DNA of 13,795 nucleotides from Rickettsia typhi (GTDB lineage: Bacteria; Pseudomonadota; Alphaproteobacteria; Rickettsiales; UBA1997). The notes beneath the pieces were generated by a model. It was not told the DNA's origin and did no database searches. It saw only the letters and a program-made list of their open reading frames with translations. Location: positions 1 to 13,795 of the forward strand of contig CAMDMO010000030.1 of assembly GCA_945902255.1 (NCBI GenBank), written 5' to 3'. Shown piece after piece: positions 1 through 7,286 of this stretch (positions are counted from its first letter, which is position 1; every line of letters begins with the position of its first letter). The translations under genes and the position numbers were made by a program.

Positions 1-2
1 TA

Positions 3-29
3 AAGCCCAAAATTACCAAAAAATCCTAA
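3..29 (+). CDS. possible 3' tail of the gene upstream of secY (rplO candidate)
   Basis: A short open stretch ends in TAA at 27-29 and reads KPKITKKS. In alpha- and gammaproteobacteria rplO (L15) normally precedes secY, and L15 proteins often end in a basic tail, so this could be its last eight residues. The fragment is too short to prove it. Another frame is open from 2 to the TAG at 86-88 but resembles nothing I recognise. Confidence 0.2.
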   Translation, partial: KPKITKKS

Positions 30-44
30 TTTTGCGACAGTCTC

Positions 45-80
45 GTTTAGTAGGGGTTTACCCTATTTATACCCCTAAAC
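45..80 (+). promoter_or_regulatory. hairpin in the secY leader
   Basis: GTTTA at 45-49 plus GGGGT at 53-57 can pair with ACCCCTAAAC at 71-80, leaving a 3-nt bulge. A smaller alternative hairpin, TAGGG(52-ish)-loop-CCCTA, lies inside it. No T-tract follows, so it is not an obvious terminator. It lies 22 nt before the GTG start of secY and could act on mRNA stability or translation. Function is inferred only. Confidence 0.3.
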
Positions 81-102
81 CTGTTTAGAATTCATTTTAA
101 TT

Positions 103-1377
103 GTGGAAACCCCTAATTCAGAACTAAAAAAACGAATCTTATTTACGATCTTCATTTTGCTCGTCTATAGATTTGGTACATTCGTACCAATTCCAGGCAT
201 CAATATCGAAGTATTGAAAAAGATTTTTAGTAGTGGCGCAGCTAACATGTTTGGCATGATCAATCTTTTCTCTGGTGGAGCCTTAGAAAGAATGAGTATC
301 TTTGCGCTTAACATCATGCCATATATCACCTCATCAATTATAATGCAACTCTTGACTTCTATGCATAAAGGCTTAGAGGCTCTAAAAAAAGAGGGAGATT
401 ATGGTAGAGCAAAAATCAATCAATATACTCGTTATTTAACAATAGTTTTATCTATATTTCAGTCTCTTGGCGTATATTACGCACTTTCTGGAGCAGAAAA
501 TAACGCCTTTATTTCAGATTCAAGAATTTTTCTTTTGACAACTTGTGTTAGCTTGGTTGGTGGCACGGTAATGTTAATGTGGTTTGGTGAAAGAATTACC
601 ACCTCTGGAATTGGAAATGGAATTTCTTTAATTATTTTTGTTGGTATCGCCTCCTCTCTTCCTTCAACGGTTGTACAGGTATTCGATTTATCTAAAACCG
701 GAGTTTACTCTTGGTTTACAATTATTTTATTCTTCGCCTCTTTTGCAGCCTTTTTAATGCTAGTTTGTTTTGTTGAAAAAACTCATAAACGCATTAAAAT
801 TCAATATCCTAATGGCGCTATGATGAAAGCTTCAGGCATGAATGACTCATCATTTTTACCGTTGAAAATAAATATTGCTGGGGTTATTCCTCCGATTTTT
901 GCAAGCTCAATTTTAATGTTTCCAGCTGCCCTAACTCAATTTACGGGAGCTGATAGCGAGTTTTTAGCTTCAACCCTTAGAAGAGGTGGATCGCTTTATT
1001 TAATATTATTTTCAGCATTAATTTTGTTTTTCTCTTATTTCTACTCTTCAATCATATTTAACACTGAAGAGGTTTCAAATAACTTAAAGAAAAGTAATTG
1101 TTTTATTCTTGGTATTAGACCTGGAGCCAATACCTCAAACTATTTAGATAAAATAGTAGCTCGCTTAACACTGATTGGAGCAGTTTACTTAATTTTTGTT
1201 TGTATAGTTCCTGAAATTATGATAACCCGCTATTCAATTCCACTTCATGTTGGTGGTACTGGAATTTTAATTATGGTTAATGTGGTTTTAGATTTGGTGA
1301 ACCAAGTTCAATCACATTTATTTGCCTCTAAATACGGCTCAGGCCCTAAAAAAAGAAGGGTTAGGGTTAGATCATGA
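103..1377 (+). CDS. secY: Protein translocase subunit SecY
   Basis: SecY is the ten-helix channel of the Sec translocon in the inner membrane; with SecE and SecG it passes unfolded preproteins driven by SecA or the ribosome. The 424 residues match family size (E. coli 443). The N-terminal amphipathic turn followed by the first membrane segment and the FVPIPGI motif (about residues 27-33) are typical, as are the NMFGMINLFSGGAL plug region (about 48-61), the cytosolic loop before transmembrane helix 7, RPGANTSNYLD (about 341-351) and the basic C-terminus. The start is GTG at 103; the in-frame TAA at 76-78 limits extension, so the N-terminus is slightly shorter than in E. coli. It precedes adk with a 4-nt overlap (ATGA), which implies translational coupling, as in other spc operons. 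Confidence 0.97.
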   Translation: METPNSELKKRILFTIFILLVYRFGTFVPIPGINIEVLKKIFSSGAANMFGMINLFSGGALERMSIFALNIMPYITSSIIMQLLTSMHKGLEALKKEGDYGRAKINQYTRYLTIVLSIFQSLGVYYALSGAENNAFISDSRIFLLTTCVSLVGGTVMLMWFGERITTSGIGNGISLIIFVGIASSLPSTVVQVFDLSKTGVYSWFTIILFFASFAAFLMLVCFVEKTHKRIKIQYPNGAMMKASGMNDSSFLPLKINIAGVIPPIFASSILMFPAALTQFTGADSEFLASTLRRGGSLYLILFSALILFFSYFYSSIIFNTEEVSNNLKKSNCFILGIRPGANTSNYLDKIVARLTLIGAVYLIFVCIVPEIMITRYSIPLHVGGTGILIMVNVVLDLVNQVQSHLFASKYGSGPKKRRVRVRS

Positions 1378-2048
1378 ATTTAATATTTCTAGGCGCTCCA
1401 GGGTCAGGAAAAGGAACTCAAGCAGCTATTCTTGCAAAAGAACTAGCTATTCCAGCAATTTCTACTGGAGAAGCTTTGCGTAAAGAAGTTGAACAAAAAA
1501 GTCAGATTGGTGTAATTGCTAAATCTTATATGGAATCGGGAAAATTAGTTCCTGATCAAGTAGTGGTTGATATTATTAAAAACCGTATAGCGACATCTGA
1601 TTGTAAAAATGGATTTATTCTTGATGGCTTTCCAAGAAATATGGATCAAGCTCTTGTTCTTGAGAATATGTTAAATTCAGTTAATAAAAAAATTAAAATT
1701 GTTTTTAATTTTGAAGTCAGCGAAGATGTTTTAATTAAAAGAATTGCTGGTCGCTTTTCTTGTAAGAATTGTGGCGCAGTTTATAATCGCTATTTCAAAA
1801 CCCCTGTCGTTGAAGGTGTTTGCGATAGCTGTCAATCGAATAATTTTGAAAGTAGAGCTGATGATAATGCGGAAACTGTGAAGAACAGATTGAAGGTTTA
1901 TCATGAGTCAACTTTCGAATTGATTGACTTTTATAAAAAAAAGAACTTGCTTATTTCAGTAGATGCTTTAAAAAGCGCCCCCCTCGTTTCTGAGGAGCTG
2001 ATTTATGCAATTACAAAATTTTCAAACGAAATTGTAAAAAGCGAATAG
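1374..2048 (+). CDS. adk: Adenylate kinase, zinc-type LID
   Basis: Adenylate kinase converts ATP plus AMP to two ADP in the cytoplasm and keeps adenylate energy charge balanced. The protein opens with the P-loop GAPGSGKGT (residues 8-16); DGFPRN (84-89) lies in the AMP-binding region and the LID domain covers about 123-163. Four cysteines, C130, C133, C150 and C153, form a CxxC-CxxC pair typical of the structural zinc LID found in many Gram-positive and some alphaproteobacterial enzymes. RADD (161-164) is the expected LID motif. The 224 residues fit the long-form family. The ATG overlaps the secY stop by 4 nt, with a purine-rich GGGTTAGGG stretch upstream as possible ribosome-binding site. 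The gap to rpsM is unusually long for this operon (139 nt) and structured. Confidence 0.97.
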   Translation: MNLIFLGAPGSGKGTQAAILAKELAIPAISTGEALRKEVEQKSQIGVIAKSYMESGKLVPDQVVVDIIKNRIATSDCKNGFILDGFPRNMDQALVLENMLNSVNKKIKIVFNFEVSEDVLIKRIAGRFSCKNCGAVYNRYFKTPVVEGVCDSCQSNNFESRADDNAETVKNRLKVYHESTFELIDFYKKKNLLISVDALKSAPLVSEELIYAITKFSNEIVKSE

Positions 2049-2073
2049 TTTAATTTATTATTTTGTCAAAAGA

Positions 2074-2110
2074 TATAATCGCCATAACTTACGGCGAGTA
2101 AGTCTTTTTT
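2074..2110 (+). promoter_or_regulatory. adk-rpsM leader: TATAAT box and terminator-like hairpin with competing pairing
   Basis: A perfect 6-bp stem, ACTTAC (2087-2092) with GTAAGT (2098-2103), encloses the loop GGCGA and is followed by six T (2105-2110), the layout of a weak intrinsic terminator. The loop GGCGA is exactly complementary to TCGCC at 2079-2083, so that pairing (9-nt loop) would exclude or pseudoknot with the terminator stem. A consensus TATAAT lies at 2074-2079, but no good -35 hexamer is found 16-18 nt upstream. The site may attenuate or re-initiate transcription of the ribosomal-protein genes. The base pairing is seen; the regulatory role is inference. Confidence 0.4.
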
Positions 2111-2187
2111 CAATTTATTAAAAATTTAAATTATTCATTATTTAAAAAATATTTCGTTAATTAATAACTTTTTAAGAGGGCTTTACC

Positions 2188-2568
2188 TTGGCTAGAATCG
2201 CTGGTGTGAACATTCCAAAAGATAAGCGTTTTGTTATCGCTTTAACTTATATTTATGGAATTGGCAGAACTACTGCTGATAAAATTTGTCAAAAACTAAA
2301 AATTGATCTTGCTTCAAGAACTCATCAAGTGAGTGAAGATAAGCTTGCACAGGTAAGATCTTTACTTGAAAAAGAATATCCAGTTCTTGAAGGTGATTTA
2401 AGAAGAAAAGTTTCTTCTAACATCAAAAGACTTGCTGATATTGGATGCTATCGCGGTATTCGACATGTAAAAAAACTTCCAGTTCGCGGTCAAAGAACTC
2501 ATACTAATGCTAAGACTCGTAAAGGCAGAGGCGTTGCCATTGCTGGTAAGAAAAAAGTAACTAAGTAA
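2188..2568 (+). CDS. rpsM: Small ribosomal subunit protein uS13
   Basis: S13 sits in the head of the 30S subunit and contacts the P-site tRNA and the central bridges to the 50S subunit. The 126 residues begin ARIAGVNIP and end in the very basic GQRTHTNAKTRKGRG...KKKVTK tail that reaches into the P site. The helix-two-turn-helix core with YIYGIG (22-27) and the KRLADIGCYRGIRH segment (about 80-93) are diagnostic. The start is TTG at 2188, supported by a good AAGAGGG ribosome-binding site at 2174-2180 and by the conserved N-terminus. It heads the rpsM-rpsK-rpoA-rplQ block. Confidence 0.98.
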   Translation: MARIAGVNIPKDKRFVIALTYIYGIGRTTADKICQKLKIDLASRTHQVSEDKLAQVRSLLEKEYPVLEGDLRRKVSSNIKRLADIGCYRGIRHVKKLPVRGQRTHTNAKTRKGRGVAIAGKKKVTK

Positions 2569-2577
2569 TTTTAAATT

Positions 2578-2994
2578 ATGACTGAAACTAACGAAAAAAA
2601 ATCTGCTACCAAAACTTCTGGTGGCAAAAGCTCAAAGAAAAAGAAAAATATCGTAAATGGTGTTGTTCACGTTCTTGCTAGCTTCAATAACACTATGATT
2701 TCTATCAGTGATTTACAAGGCAATATTATTTGCTGGTCATCTGCTGGAAAACATGGATTTAAGGGATCAAGAAAGGCTACTCCTTATGCCGCTCAGGTTG
2801 CAACTCAACATGCTGTAAATGCAGCAAAAGAATGTGGACTGCAAAATGTTACTGTTGAAATTAAAGGACCTGGAGTTGGAAGAGAGGCTTCTCTTCGCGC
2901 GCTTCAAGCTGCTGGAATTAATGTTACTTTGATTAAAGACATTACCTATCATCCTCATAATGGATGCAGACCAGCAAAAAGACGTAGAGTGTGA
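2578..2994 (+). CDS. rpsK: Small ribosomal subunit protein uS11
   Basis: S11 lies on the platform of the 30S subunit near the E site and helps bind the 3' end of 16S rRNA. The 138 residues have a charged lysine/serine-rich N-terminal extension (about 1-22), then the conserved GVVHVLASFNNTMISISD (28-45), SSAGKHGFKGSRKATPYAAQ and the C-terminal HPHNGCRPAKRRRV. The start ATG is 9 nt after rpsM, with no clear ribosome-binding site, which suggests coupling to rpsM translation. Confidence 0.98.
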   Translation: MTETNEKKSATKTSGGKSSKKKKNIVNGVVHVLASFNNTMISISDLQGNIICWSSAGKHGFKGSRKATPYAAQVATQHAVNAAKECGLQNVTVEIKGPGVGREASLRALQAAGINVTLIKDITYHPHNGCRPAKRRRV

Positions 2995-3014
2995 TTTGTT
3001 ATACCTCTAAGCAA

Positions 3015-3069
3015 GCTCGCTGAAATATTCGAGCAATTTTACAAATGTCGATTACACGACAGAATTTTT
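3015..3069 (+). promoter_or_regulatory. two tandem hairpins between rpsK and rpoA
   Basis: The 95-nt (or 101-nt) gap before rpoA contains GCTCG (3015-3019) paired with CGAGC (3030-3034) and a second stem TGTCG (3046-3050) with CGACA (3057-3061) and loop ATTACA, followed by five T at 3065-3069. Either could be a weak partial terminator or an mRNA processing or autoregulatory site. No translational operator of a known class is recognised. Confidence 0.3.
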
Positions 3070-3095
3070 GATTTTTTAACCAAATTAATTTGAAT

Positions 3096-4124
3096 ATGGC
3101 GATCTTAAAAGAAAGTTGGCAGCTCTTAACAAAACCAGCCTCTATTGTTGTTAAAGACGGTTATGACAATGTTACAAAATCTGTAATTGTTATGGAACCT
3201 TTCGCAAGAGGTTTTGGAAATACACTTGGTAATGCTTTGAGAAGAGTATTGTTATCATCAATTAATGGCTTTGCCGTTACTTCTATTAAAATTGAAGGCG
3301 TTTTGCATGAATATAGTGCAATTGACGGAGTTAAAGAAGATGTTCTTGATATTATCATGAACCTTAAATCTTTGGCGATCAATAAAGATGAATCTTCTTC
3401 TTGCATACTAAAACTATCTGCAAACAAACCTGGTCCAGTTTATGCTGGAGCAATTGAAGCTCCTGCTGGCGTCGAAATCATGAATAAAGATCTTATAATT
3501 TGCACCCTAAATAAAGGCGCTAAGATTGACATGCAAATGGTTGTTGAATGCGGCAAAGGCTATGTTGTTGCTGAACAAGGTAAAAAAAGCGAACATCAAG
3601 TTGGCTCTATCATGGTTGATACCGTATTTAGTCCAGTTAAAAAAGTATCTTACAAAGTTGAAAATGCTCGTGTTGGACAAATTACTGACTTTGATAAATT
3701 AATTTTAGAAATTGATACCAACGGTACAATAACTCCTCAAGATGCTCTTGGAGTTGCTGCAAAAATATTGCAAGATCAATTGCAAGTTTTTATTAATTTT
3801 GATGTTGCTAAAGCTGATATTCCAGTTCAAAAAGAAATTGAAATTGAGCCAGAATTTAATAAAAATTTACTCAAAACAATTGATGAATTAGAGCTTTCAG
3901 TAAGGTCTTACAATTGTTTAAAAAACGAAAATATCATTTATGTTGGCGATCTAGTTTCTAGATCTGAAGCTGAAATGCTAAAAACCGCTAATTTTGGCAG
4001 AAAATCACTAAATGAATTAAAAGAAAATCTTAAAGCTATGGGATTAGGCTTTGGTATGAAACTTACTAACTGGCCCCCAAAAAACTTAGATGATTTATTG
4101 AAAGTAAAAAACAAAGAATTTTAA
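3096..4124 (+). CDS. rpoA: DNA-directed RNA polymerase subunit alpha
   Basis: RpoA dimerises to nucleate assembly of the RNA polymerase core, and its C-terminal domain contacts UP elements and activators. The N-terminal domain shows ARGFGNTLGNALRRVLLSS (about residues 37-55), the dimer-interface helix. After a linker, the C-terminal domain (about 258-325) has ELELSVRSYNCLKNENI, the VGDLVSRSEAEML helix-hairpin-helix and NFGRKSLNELK, close to alphaproteobacterial RpoA. I use ATG at 3096 (342 aa); a TTG at 3090 would add only two residues and is less likely. It lies in the usual position between rpsK and rplQ. Confidence 0.97.
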   Translation: MAILKESWQLLTKPASIVVKDGYDNVTKSVIVMEPFARGFGNTLGNALRRVLLSSINGFAVTSIKIEGVLHEYSAIDGVKEDVLDIIMNLKSLAINKDESSSCILKLSANKPGPVYAGAIEAPAGVEIMNKDLIICTLNKGAKIDMQMVVECGKGYVVAEQGKKSEHQVGSIMVDTVFSPVKKVSYKVENARVGQITDFDKLILEIDTNGTITPQDALGVAAKILQDQLQVFINFDVAKADIPVQKEIEIEPEFNKNLLKTIDELELSVRSYNCLKNENIIYVGDLVSRSEAEMLKTANFGRKSLNELKENLKAMGLGFGMKLTNWPPKNLDDLLKVKNKEF

Positions 4125-4142
4125 GCATTAAAACAGGATCTA

Positions 4143-4188
4143 GCTTTTGAAAGAAAGCAAGCGCCATAAGATTGTGTAAACAATCTTA
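4143..4188 (+). promoter_or_regulatory. hairpins in the rpoA-rplQ gap
   Basis: TAAGATTGT (4167-4175) and ACAATCTTA (4180-4188) form a perfect 9-bp stem capped by GTAA, a GNRA-type tetraloop. A smaller stem, GCTTT (4143-4147) with AAAGC (4154-4158), precedes it. There is no following T-tract, so this is not a classic terminator. Its place 22 nt before the rplQ start suits mRNA processing or translational tuning, which is inference. Confidence 0.4.
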
Positions 4189-4210
4189 AAATAATATTGG
4201 AAATATAAAT

Positions 4211-4597
4211 ATGAATCACGGAATTAAAGGCAGAAAATTAAGTAGAAATACCGCTCACAGAAAAGCTCTGCTGCGCAATTTATCTCTTGCTCTACTTACT
4301 CACGAAATGATCAAAACCACCTTGCCTAAAGCAAAGGAATTAAGACCTTTTGTTGAAAAAATTATCACTATTGCAAAAACAGATACTCTTGCTAATCGTC
4401 GTTTAGCAATTTCAATTCTTGGTAATCAAGAAATTGCTGATAAATTATTTAAAGAAATTGGGCCAAAAGTTTCTAAAAGAAACGGTGGTTATACTAGAAT
4501 TTTAAAATTTGGTTTTAGAACTGGTGATAAAGCTCCAATGGCACTTATGGAACTGGTTGACAGAACTCCAGCTGAAGAAAAAAAAGCAAAAAACTAG
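4211..4597 (+). CDS. rplQ: Large ribosomal subunit protein bL17
   Basis: L17 binds 23S rRNA near the exit side of the 50S subunit. The 128 residues begin MNHGIKGRKLSRNTAHRKA, a near-universal L17 signature (usually MRHGxxGRKLxR; here Asn replaces Arg at position 2), and contain LLTHEMIKTTLPKAKELRPFVEKIIT (about 29-54) and GGYTRILKFGFRTGDKAPMALMELV (about 93-117). Length is normal. It normally ends the alpha operon, but here rplS follows after 34 nt. Confidence 0.97.
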   Translation: MNHGIKGRKLSRNTAHRKALLRNLSLALLTHEMIKTTLPKAKELRPFVEKIITIAKTDTLANRRLAISILGNQEIADKLFKEIGPKVSKRNGGYTRILKFGFRTGDKAPMALMELVDRTPAEEKKAKN

Positions 4598-4631
4598 TTT
4601 AAACTTAAGATAAAGATAAATTGATAAAATT

Positions 4632-5051
4632 ATGAAAAATGTACTTGAAAATTTTGCCAAAGAACAAGTGAGCAAAATTAAAGAATCTCGCAAATTTGAT
4701 ATTCCAGCTTTTAAAGTTGGAGATACAATTAATGTGAAATATAAAATCACCGAAGGTGGAACTACTCGTATTCAGGCTTTTAAAGGCGTTGTTCTTGCCA
4801 AAACTAAAAGTGAAGATAACTATAACGCAACTTTTACAGTTAGAAAAATTAGTAGCGGCGTTGGTGTGGAAAGAAAATTCCCATTATATTCACCTTTGCT
4901 TGCTGGAATTGAAGTTTTAAAACAAGGTGTGGTTAGAAGAGCAAAACTTTATTATCTTCGCAGCCTTACTGGTAAAGCTTCTAGAATTAAAGAAAAATTA
5001 GATTTCCTTACTACTGCTGGAGTAAATGAAAAGCTGGATGAAAATTCTTAA
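4632..5051 (+). CDS. rplS: Large ribosomal subunit protein bL19
   Basis: L19 lies at the 30S-50S interface of the ribosome. The sequence shows the SH3-like core: FKVGDTINVKYKITEGGTTRIQAFKGVVL (about 27-55), FTVRKISSGVGVERKFPLYSP (about 67-87), then VVRRAKLYYLR (about 101-111) and GKASRIKEK. At 139 residues it is about 20 longer than the usual ~115-120, owing to a C-terminal tail. Most bacteria keep rplS with rpsP-rimM-trmD; location directly after rplQ is unusual. No clear ribosome-binding site is visible, and a short AT-rich spacer separates it from rplQ. A strong terminator follows at 5080-5112. Confidence 0.95.
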   Translation: MKNVLENFAKEQVSKIKESRKFDIPAFKVGDTINVKYKITEGGTTRIQAFKGVVLAKTKSEDNYNATFTVRKISSGVGVERKFPLYSPLLAGIEVLKQGVVRRAKLYYLRSLTGKASRIKEKLDFLTTAGVNEKLDENS

Positions 5052-5466
5052 TTTATTAAAAAGTTTATCCAATTACAACAAGGGTAGAGGCAAAATGCTT
5101 CTACCCTTTTTTGTGCTTATAGCATCCTGTAGTGCTGACCCATCTCACTATGGAAGAGTAGCCATGCATAATACTGCCAATAAAAACTCTTTTACCTTTT
5201 CGGTTAATGATGATTTTGATGAAATTGCACAAAAATCTAAACCAGACAAAAAAAATCCAAAAATAACTGAAGCTGAAGCAAGATTATTATCTGCAATTTT
5301 AAAACAGCAAAATTATTGTATAAATGATGGTAGCAATCCTAAATTCATCATCACTTCGCGTCAGGAAAAAATTTACGATATGACCTTCGCGCATTTAATT
5401 GAACAAAGCTATAAAGCGCGACCAATTACTCCTAGAATGTATTTTGGAGAATGTAAGAAAGATTAG
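5026..5466 (+). CDS. putative small lipoprotein
   Basis: I do not recognise a named family. The hydrophobic run LLPFFVLIASC ends in I-A-S-C, a good lipobox, so signal peptidase II should cleave before the Cys and lipidate it; the mature chain (about 112 aa) is polar, lysine-rich and ends in an apparently folded segment with two more cysteines. The start is ambiguous: ATG 5026 has GGAG 3 nt upstream, ATG 5038 gives a basic KGRGK n-region before the hydrophobic core, while ATG 5095 gives an 11-residue leader with no positive charge and is least convincing. The first two overlap the end of rplS and imply coupling. The coding region contains the strong terminator hairpin of the preceding operon, so expression probably depends on readthrough or ribosome passage. 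It converges with the next gene, overlapping by 4 nt. Confidence 0.65.
   Translation: MKSWMKILNLLKSLSNYNKGRGKMLLPFFVLIASCSADPSHYGRVAMHNTANKNSFTFSVNDDFDEIAQKSKPDKKNPKITEAEARLLSAILKQQNYCINDGSNPKFIITSRQEKIYDMTFAHLIEQSYKARPITPRMYFGECKKD
5080..5112 (+). terminator. strong rho-independent terminator after rplS
   Basis: AAGGGTAGAGGCA (5080-5092) pairs with TGCTTCTACCCTT (5096-5108), 13 pairs with one G-U wobble and a 3-nt loop, followed by a T run through 5112. This is the clearest intrinsic terminator in the window and should end the secY-to-rplS transcript. It lies inside the reading frame of the downstream lipoprotein, and ATG 5095 straddles its loop. Confidence 0.85.
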
Positions 5467-6366
5467 CTATTACTAACTTTAATATTATATTTTTTACCCA
5501 AATATTCCTCAATTGCATCGCGATCTTCTGAACGCACTAAGGCGTCATAAAAAATAATTTCAGAGATATCTGCGTCAAGAACTTCTGCGGTGCTGACATG
5601 CCTTCCTATTTTAAGCGTCGGCAAAGTAAGTGAATTATTTGCGCTATCCGTTGTTGTTACCGTAGCTCCTCCAACTGAAGACCCTCCGCCATTTACATAT
5701 ATATTAAAACTTTGATTGTAAACTCTTGTTAAAGTCACGATATAGCTTGACCCAGAAGATACGGAGTAATTACCAACATTAAAAAATGTATTATAATCAG
5801 TTCTGGCAACAATATTCAATTTAGCTGAGGAGGTTACCTCGGCTCCAAATAGTGGCACTGAACTTGTGGTTCTATCAATAAAATAACCACTTCCAGATCT
5901 ATAAGTTAGAACAACGAACATCGTCATGCTACCAAATTTATTATTATTAAACGCACTATCAACTGCTAAAAAGCGTATTGCGCTCGCTCCATTATTTGTA
6001 AATCTTAGAGTTGGAATATCGTTTAATCCTCTTGCAATATATGCTGGTCCACTGGTATTGGATGCCACAACTGATGAAGCATTAAATTTAACTAACGATT
6101 GTGGATTAGTGTCTTTCCATGTTGTAATCACAGAGCCATCTATCGTTTCAGAATCTGTAAAACTTTCACAGACGCGTAGTTTCATACCAAAAAGCCAAAC
6201 CCTTAACTCCGGAAGCAACTGAATTATTAGTATGATTAGCCGCAACGGAATTTTTATAAGCAACTATCATTCTAGAACCATTTGTGACACCAGCGATTAA
6301 TATGCCTATAATTAAGATTACCAATGAAAGCTCTATTAAAGAAAAGGCTTTACGACATTGTTTCAT
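5463..6366 (-). pseudogene. frameshifted type IV pilin-like protein with lectin-like C-terminal domain
   Basis: The gene starts at 6366 with MKQCRKA|FSLIELSLVILIIGILIAGV, a class III prepilin leader and hydrophobic assembly helix: Phe+1 and Glu+5 are present, with Ala instead of the usual Gly before the cleavage site. The frame then runs through GLAFWYETT and stops at about 6166. The next frame (+1) continues from about 6177 with ESFTDSETIDGSVITTWKD and stays open to 5463, covering about 235 residues rich in Ser, Thr, Asn and Gly with beta-strand spacing. The segments ITTWKD, FVVLTYRSGSGYFIDR, FNIYVNGG, LKIGRH and ISEIIFYD...EDRDAIEEYLGKKY resemble LamG/concanavalin-like domains. The intact ancestor was probably a secreted or pilus-associated adhesin of about 300 aa. 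One net indel near 6165-6185 explains the break; a sequencing error or programmed shift is possible but less favoured. Downstream of the glycosyltransferase on the same strand (41-nt gap). Confidence 0.65.
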
Positions 6367-6407
6367 TTTTTAAGCGCCGTTATTTTGATAATATTTTTAG
6401 AGCTAAT

Positions 6408-7199
6408 TTACAAACTATCAGCCCTATAAAGCTCTCTTATTTTAATCGCCTTAACAAAGCGCGAGAAAGAAAAAAGATAGCTATAAATCAAGCCATCAAA
6501 TCCATAGATAAAATAGCGCCTAACAAAATAAGCTTTTAAGAAGGCTGTAATTGGCGTAAAAAAAACTTTAGCTAGTGAAGGACATTTTCCTTTTTTAAAG
6601 CTATCCTCAGCTTGCATTTGGGAGTAAGAATTGATTTTTTCAATCCAGTGAGAATATGACTTAAAAGATTGGTGATAAATAATATTTTTTAACTGACCAA
6701 TGTCTTTAATATTATTCTTTAATAATACCGAATCATGCACTGTGCTGCTGCTAAAACCAGCGAATTCCAAATTATACAATCTTAACTGATTATAATAATA
6801 AGCGAATTTTTTTGGCTTAGTTTCGAAACGAAACTTATTGACTATTTTTACACGAAATCCGCATAGGTTTTCATGAGCTTTTTTAAGAAAAATTTCTCTG
6901 ATTTCTAAAGCTAATTCTGGCGATATTTCTTCATCTGCATCAATGTTTAAAATCCAATTATTGCGGCATTGATTTTCACCAAAAACTTTTTGTTTTCCAT
7001 AGCCATCCCACTTATTAAAAATAACTTTCGCACCTAAATCTTGCGCTATTTTGCAAGTTTCATCATCGCTGCCCGAATCAATAACCAGAATCTCATCTGG
7101 ATTAATTTTTTGCGCCGCCTTTATTATTTGAGAAATGCGTTCAGCCTCATTTTTTGTAATAATAAAAATAGATAGTGGAATTTGTAAAAAATTATTCAT
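6408..7199 (-). CDS. glycosyltransferase family 2 (LPS core/WaaE-like)
   Basis: This cytoplasmic enzyme probably transfers a sugar from a nucleotide donor during LPS core or other surface glycan synthesis at the inner membrane. The GT-A fold signature is clear: LSIFIITKNEAERI (9-22), EILVIDSGSDDETCKIA (36-52) and the DxD-type NIDADEE (85-91, with D87 and D89 as metal/nucleotide ligands). HDS (about 159-161) and the basic C-terminal HWIEKIN, KAYFVRRYFIYGFDG motifs resemble the WaaE/KdtX group. The 263 residues fit that group; the exact acceptor is unknown. ATG at 7199 is the first start after the 87-nt divergent gap with the DsbA gene. The broken pilin-lectin gene lies just downstream. Confidence 0.85.
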   Translation of the reverse strand: MNNFLQIPLSIFIITKNEAERISQIIKAAQKINPDEILVIDSGSDDETCKIAQDLGAKVIFNKWDGYGKQKVFGENQCRNNWILNIDADEEISPELALEIREIFLKKAHENLCGFRVKIVNKFRFETKPKKFAYYYNQLRLYNLEFAGFSSSTVHDSVLLKNNIKDIGQLKNIIYHQSFKSYSHWIEKINSYSQMQAEDSFKKGKCPSLAKVFFTPITAFLKAYFVRRYFIYGFDGLIYSYLFSFSRFVKAIKIRELYRADSL

Positions 7200-7207
7200 A
7201 AATTAAT

Positions 7208-7236
7208 TTGCTCTTTTGTAAGTATAAAAATATATT
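7208..7236 (+). promoter_or_regulatory. possible promoter for the dsbA-like operon
   Basis: In the 87-nt divergent gap, TTGCTC (7208-7213) and TATATT (7231-7236) are exactly 17 nt apart. The -10 matches sigma-70 consensus at 5 of 6 positions, the -35 only at 3. On the opposite strand the same region offers TTGTGC and TATATT with a 16-nt spacer for the glycosyltransferase. AT richness makes chance matches likely. Confidence 0.3.
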
Positions 7237-7286
7237 GAATCATTAATTTTGCACAATTTACAGTCAATCAAACTTTCGACATTTTT

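Noticed and set aside
1355..1375. GGGTTAGGGTTAG telomere-like repeat
   Set aside because: It encodes the conserved basic C-terminus of SecY and has only two units.
5926..6539. two plus-strand frames (98 aa and 71 aa)
   Set aside because: Both are antisense to the pilin-lectin gene and glycosyltransferase and have no recognisable domain.
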